Origin: Garcia nutans
Taxonomy: Eukaryota > Streptophyta > Magnoliopsida > Malpighiales > Euphorbiaceae
Length of the DNA stretch: 64,000 nucleotides
Assembly (NCBI GenBank): GCA_947685225.1
Contig: CANTUV010000024.1
Location: 23,206,001-23,270,000 of the forward strand
Reading direction: 5' to 3'
Shown here: piece by piece, positions 62,837 to 64,000 of the stretch
How the letters are laid out: each line of letters starts with the position of its first letter
Numbering within the stretch: position 1 is the stretch's first letter
Notes under the pieces: model-generated
Databases searched by the model: none
Seen by the model: the letters and a program-made list of their open reading frames with translations, nothing else
Told to the model about the DNA's origin: nothing
Translations under genes and position numbers: made by a program

Positions 62837-63972
62837 TTACAACTTTTGGAAATCTAAATTAATTGATAAAAATAAATAATCATTCATCATAAATAAATCA
62901 TTCATCAAAGCTATTAATTAAGATATAAAATAAACATCCATCCATGATAAATTAAATAAATCAAGTATTGAATTTAAATAGATTAAAGCATAAGAGATAA
63001 ATCAAGGTATAAGTAAATATGGAATTGAATAAAGCAAATAAAAGTTCAATTATAGCTACTGTGACTTTTTATGGAATTAAAATAGATTAGAGTTTTATGT
63101 TTTAAAAGGTTGGTAAGACTCTTTGATTAAACAAATTAAGATTTGAATGGTGAAATAATAAAACTAGGGTTTTGGACACTTTGAAATACTTTTTAATTCA
63201 TGATTTTAAATAGTGATTTAAGCTACTATGTGATTTTTTTAGCTTTCATGTTTTTATGGTTTTTAATGTTTTAAAAGGATTAGGGTTCATAAAAATTAAG
63301 ATTTAAGGTTTTAAAAGGATTAAGGTTCATTGTTTTAGGTTTAAAAGTTGAATTTTGGTTTTAGGCTTTGAAATTAGGGTTCTCGGGTAATGAATTTGAA
63401 TTAGAGTTTTAAAAAGCAATTTGATGATTTATGAAGTTTTATGAATTTAAACACATGGATTGAAGTTTTTATAAGTAGAAAAGATGTTTTTGAAGGCTTT
63501 TTGAATGAAATAGAACCTAATTTAAAATTTTAAAAGAAACAGAATTTGATTTTGGTTTTGTTGAAAAATATGTTCAATGAGAGTTTTAAGATTTTTAAGA
63601 AGAAAAAATAACAATTTTAAGTCTTTTTAGAAAAGAAAGTCACATTTTAGTGTTTTAATCTTGGAAGAATTAAATTAAAGTTCTAAAGTTTTGATCTAAA
63701 AAAACCTTAAATTGTTTAGATTTGCTACTGTGTTACATAAATAAAAAAAAATTTAACATACCTTCTTTTGTTGATTCTCCAAAAAATAACTCTTCTTGGA
63801 TGAACTAGCTCCAAAGACAAGCCTTTGTTGCCTTTGAATTGCTTAATTTGTGGTGCTCCTCCCTTTAAAAATCAATTGAATTGATTTCTTGCTTTTCCTT
63901 CCTTGATTTGGTTTCAAATCCTATACTCCCTGTGTAAATTTTTCCTCCCCCAAATTTCGTTCAATTAATCCT

Positions 63973-63980
63973 TATTTATA
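63973..63980 (-). promoter_or_regulatory. TATA box of LTR K
   Basis: Sense CACTATAAATAAGG, same context as LTR J. Confidence 0.58.
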
Positions 63981-64000
63981 GTGGTTTTTAGGTTATTTCT

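Larger units (their letters stand above)
62287..64000 (-). repeat. Tat LTR K, cut by window end
   Basis: TGTGAGCGGGGATTTTCGCC onward, closely matching LTR J to the window end. No primer-binding site adjoins the low edge, where element 9 spacer lies, so this is a 3' or solo LTR of a further insertion. Low-side 5-bp flank GATAT. Confidence 0.85.

Overview
The window looks like heterochromatic, AT-rich nuclear DNA of a flowering plant, probably a eudicot. Almost every base can be assigned to LTR retrotransposons nested inside one another, and I found no host gene, tRNA or rRNA. The species cannot be named from the sequence. Three groups are present. (1) A Ty3/gypsy family of the Tat lineage with ~2 kb LTRs (TGTAGACCC...CTCACA), a TGGCGACTCC-type primer-binding site and a GCAGGGGG polypurine tract. 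(2) Ty3/gypsy chromoviruses of Tekay/Del type with ~2.3-3.5 kb LTRs (TGTA...GTGTTACA) and an initiator-Met primer-binding site. (3) A SIRE/Maximus-like Ty1/copia fragment.

Layout. 1-5887: 5' part of a minus-strand Tat element (protease, gag, leader, 5' LTR). 5889-5919: stub of an opposite-strand Tat LTR. 5920-8512: copia pol fragment. 8513-8885 plus 17739-19179: one plus-strand Tat LTR (LTR D) split by a complete but pol-less minus-strand Tat element at 8886-17738. 19180-28816: the rest of the split element, with decayed gag, a non-coding spacer, an antisense plant-mobile-domain (PMD) pseudogene, a tandem array and a 3' LTR. 28829-35476: 5' LTR and leader of another Tat element, interrupted by a 3.55 kb solo LTR (31239-34790, perfect CTATA target duplication). 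35477-47172: a Tekay-type chromovirus with gag, protease, RT, RNase H, integrase and chromodomain region, whose RT is split by a solo LTR (40856-43215, perfect GATTT target duplication). 47173-48265: truncated related LTR. 48300-56448: Tat element 8, the only copy here with pol, on the minus strand (gag, protease, G-patch, RT, two RNase H domains, integrase), with two captured ORFs antisense to pol. 56449-62286: a minus-strand pol-less Tat element inserted in that gag. 62287-64000: another Tat LTR, cut by the window end.

How the parts relate. Three Tat copies (8886-17738, the element split around it, and 56449-62286) carry LTRs, leader or 3' UTR but a conserved non-coding block instead of pol. 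They would have needed enzymes in trans from a relative such as the 50808-56448 copy. Most disabling stop codons fit C-to-T or G-to-A change, as expected of methylated, silenced DNA.

The least explained signals are structural. Every Tat LTR carries, downstream of the TATA box, three tandem two-tier stem-loops whose outer and inner helices differ in sequence but keep pairing. Just upstream of TATA each LTR subtype carries a different inverted-repeat cassette at the same site. A second set of covarying two-tier hairpins flanks the antisense DUF7745-like ORF at 49.8-50.8 kb. Boundaries were read by eye and are good to a few bases at LTR ends but only approximate inside decayed genes.
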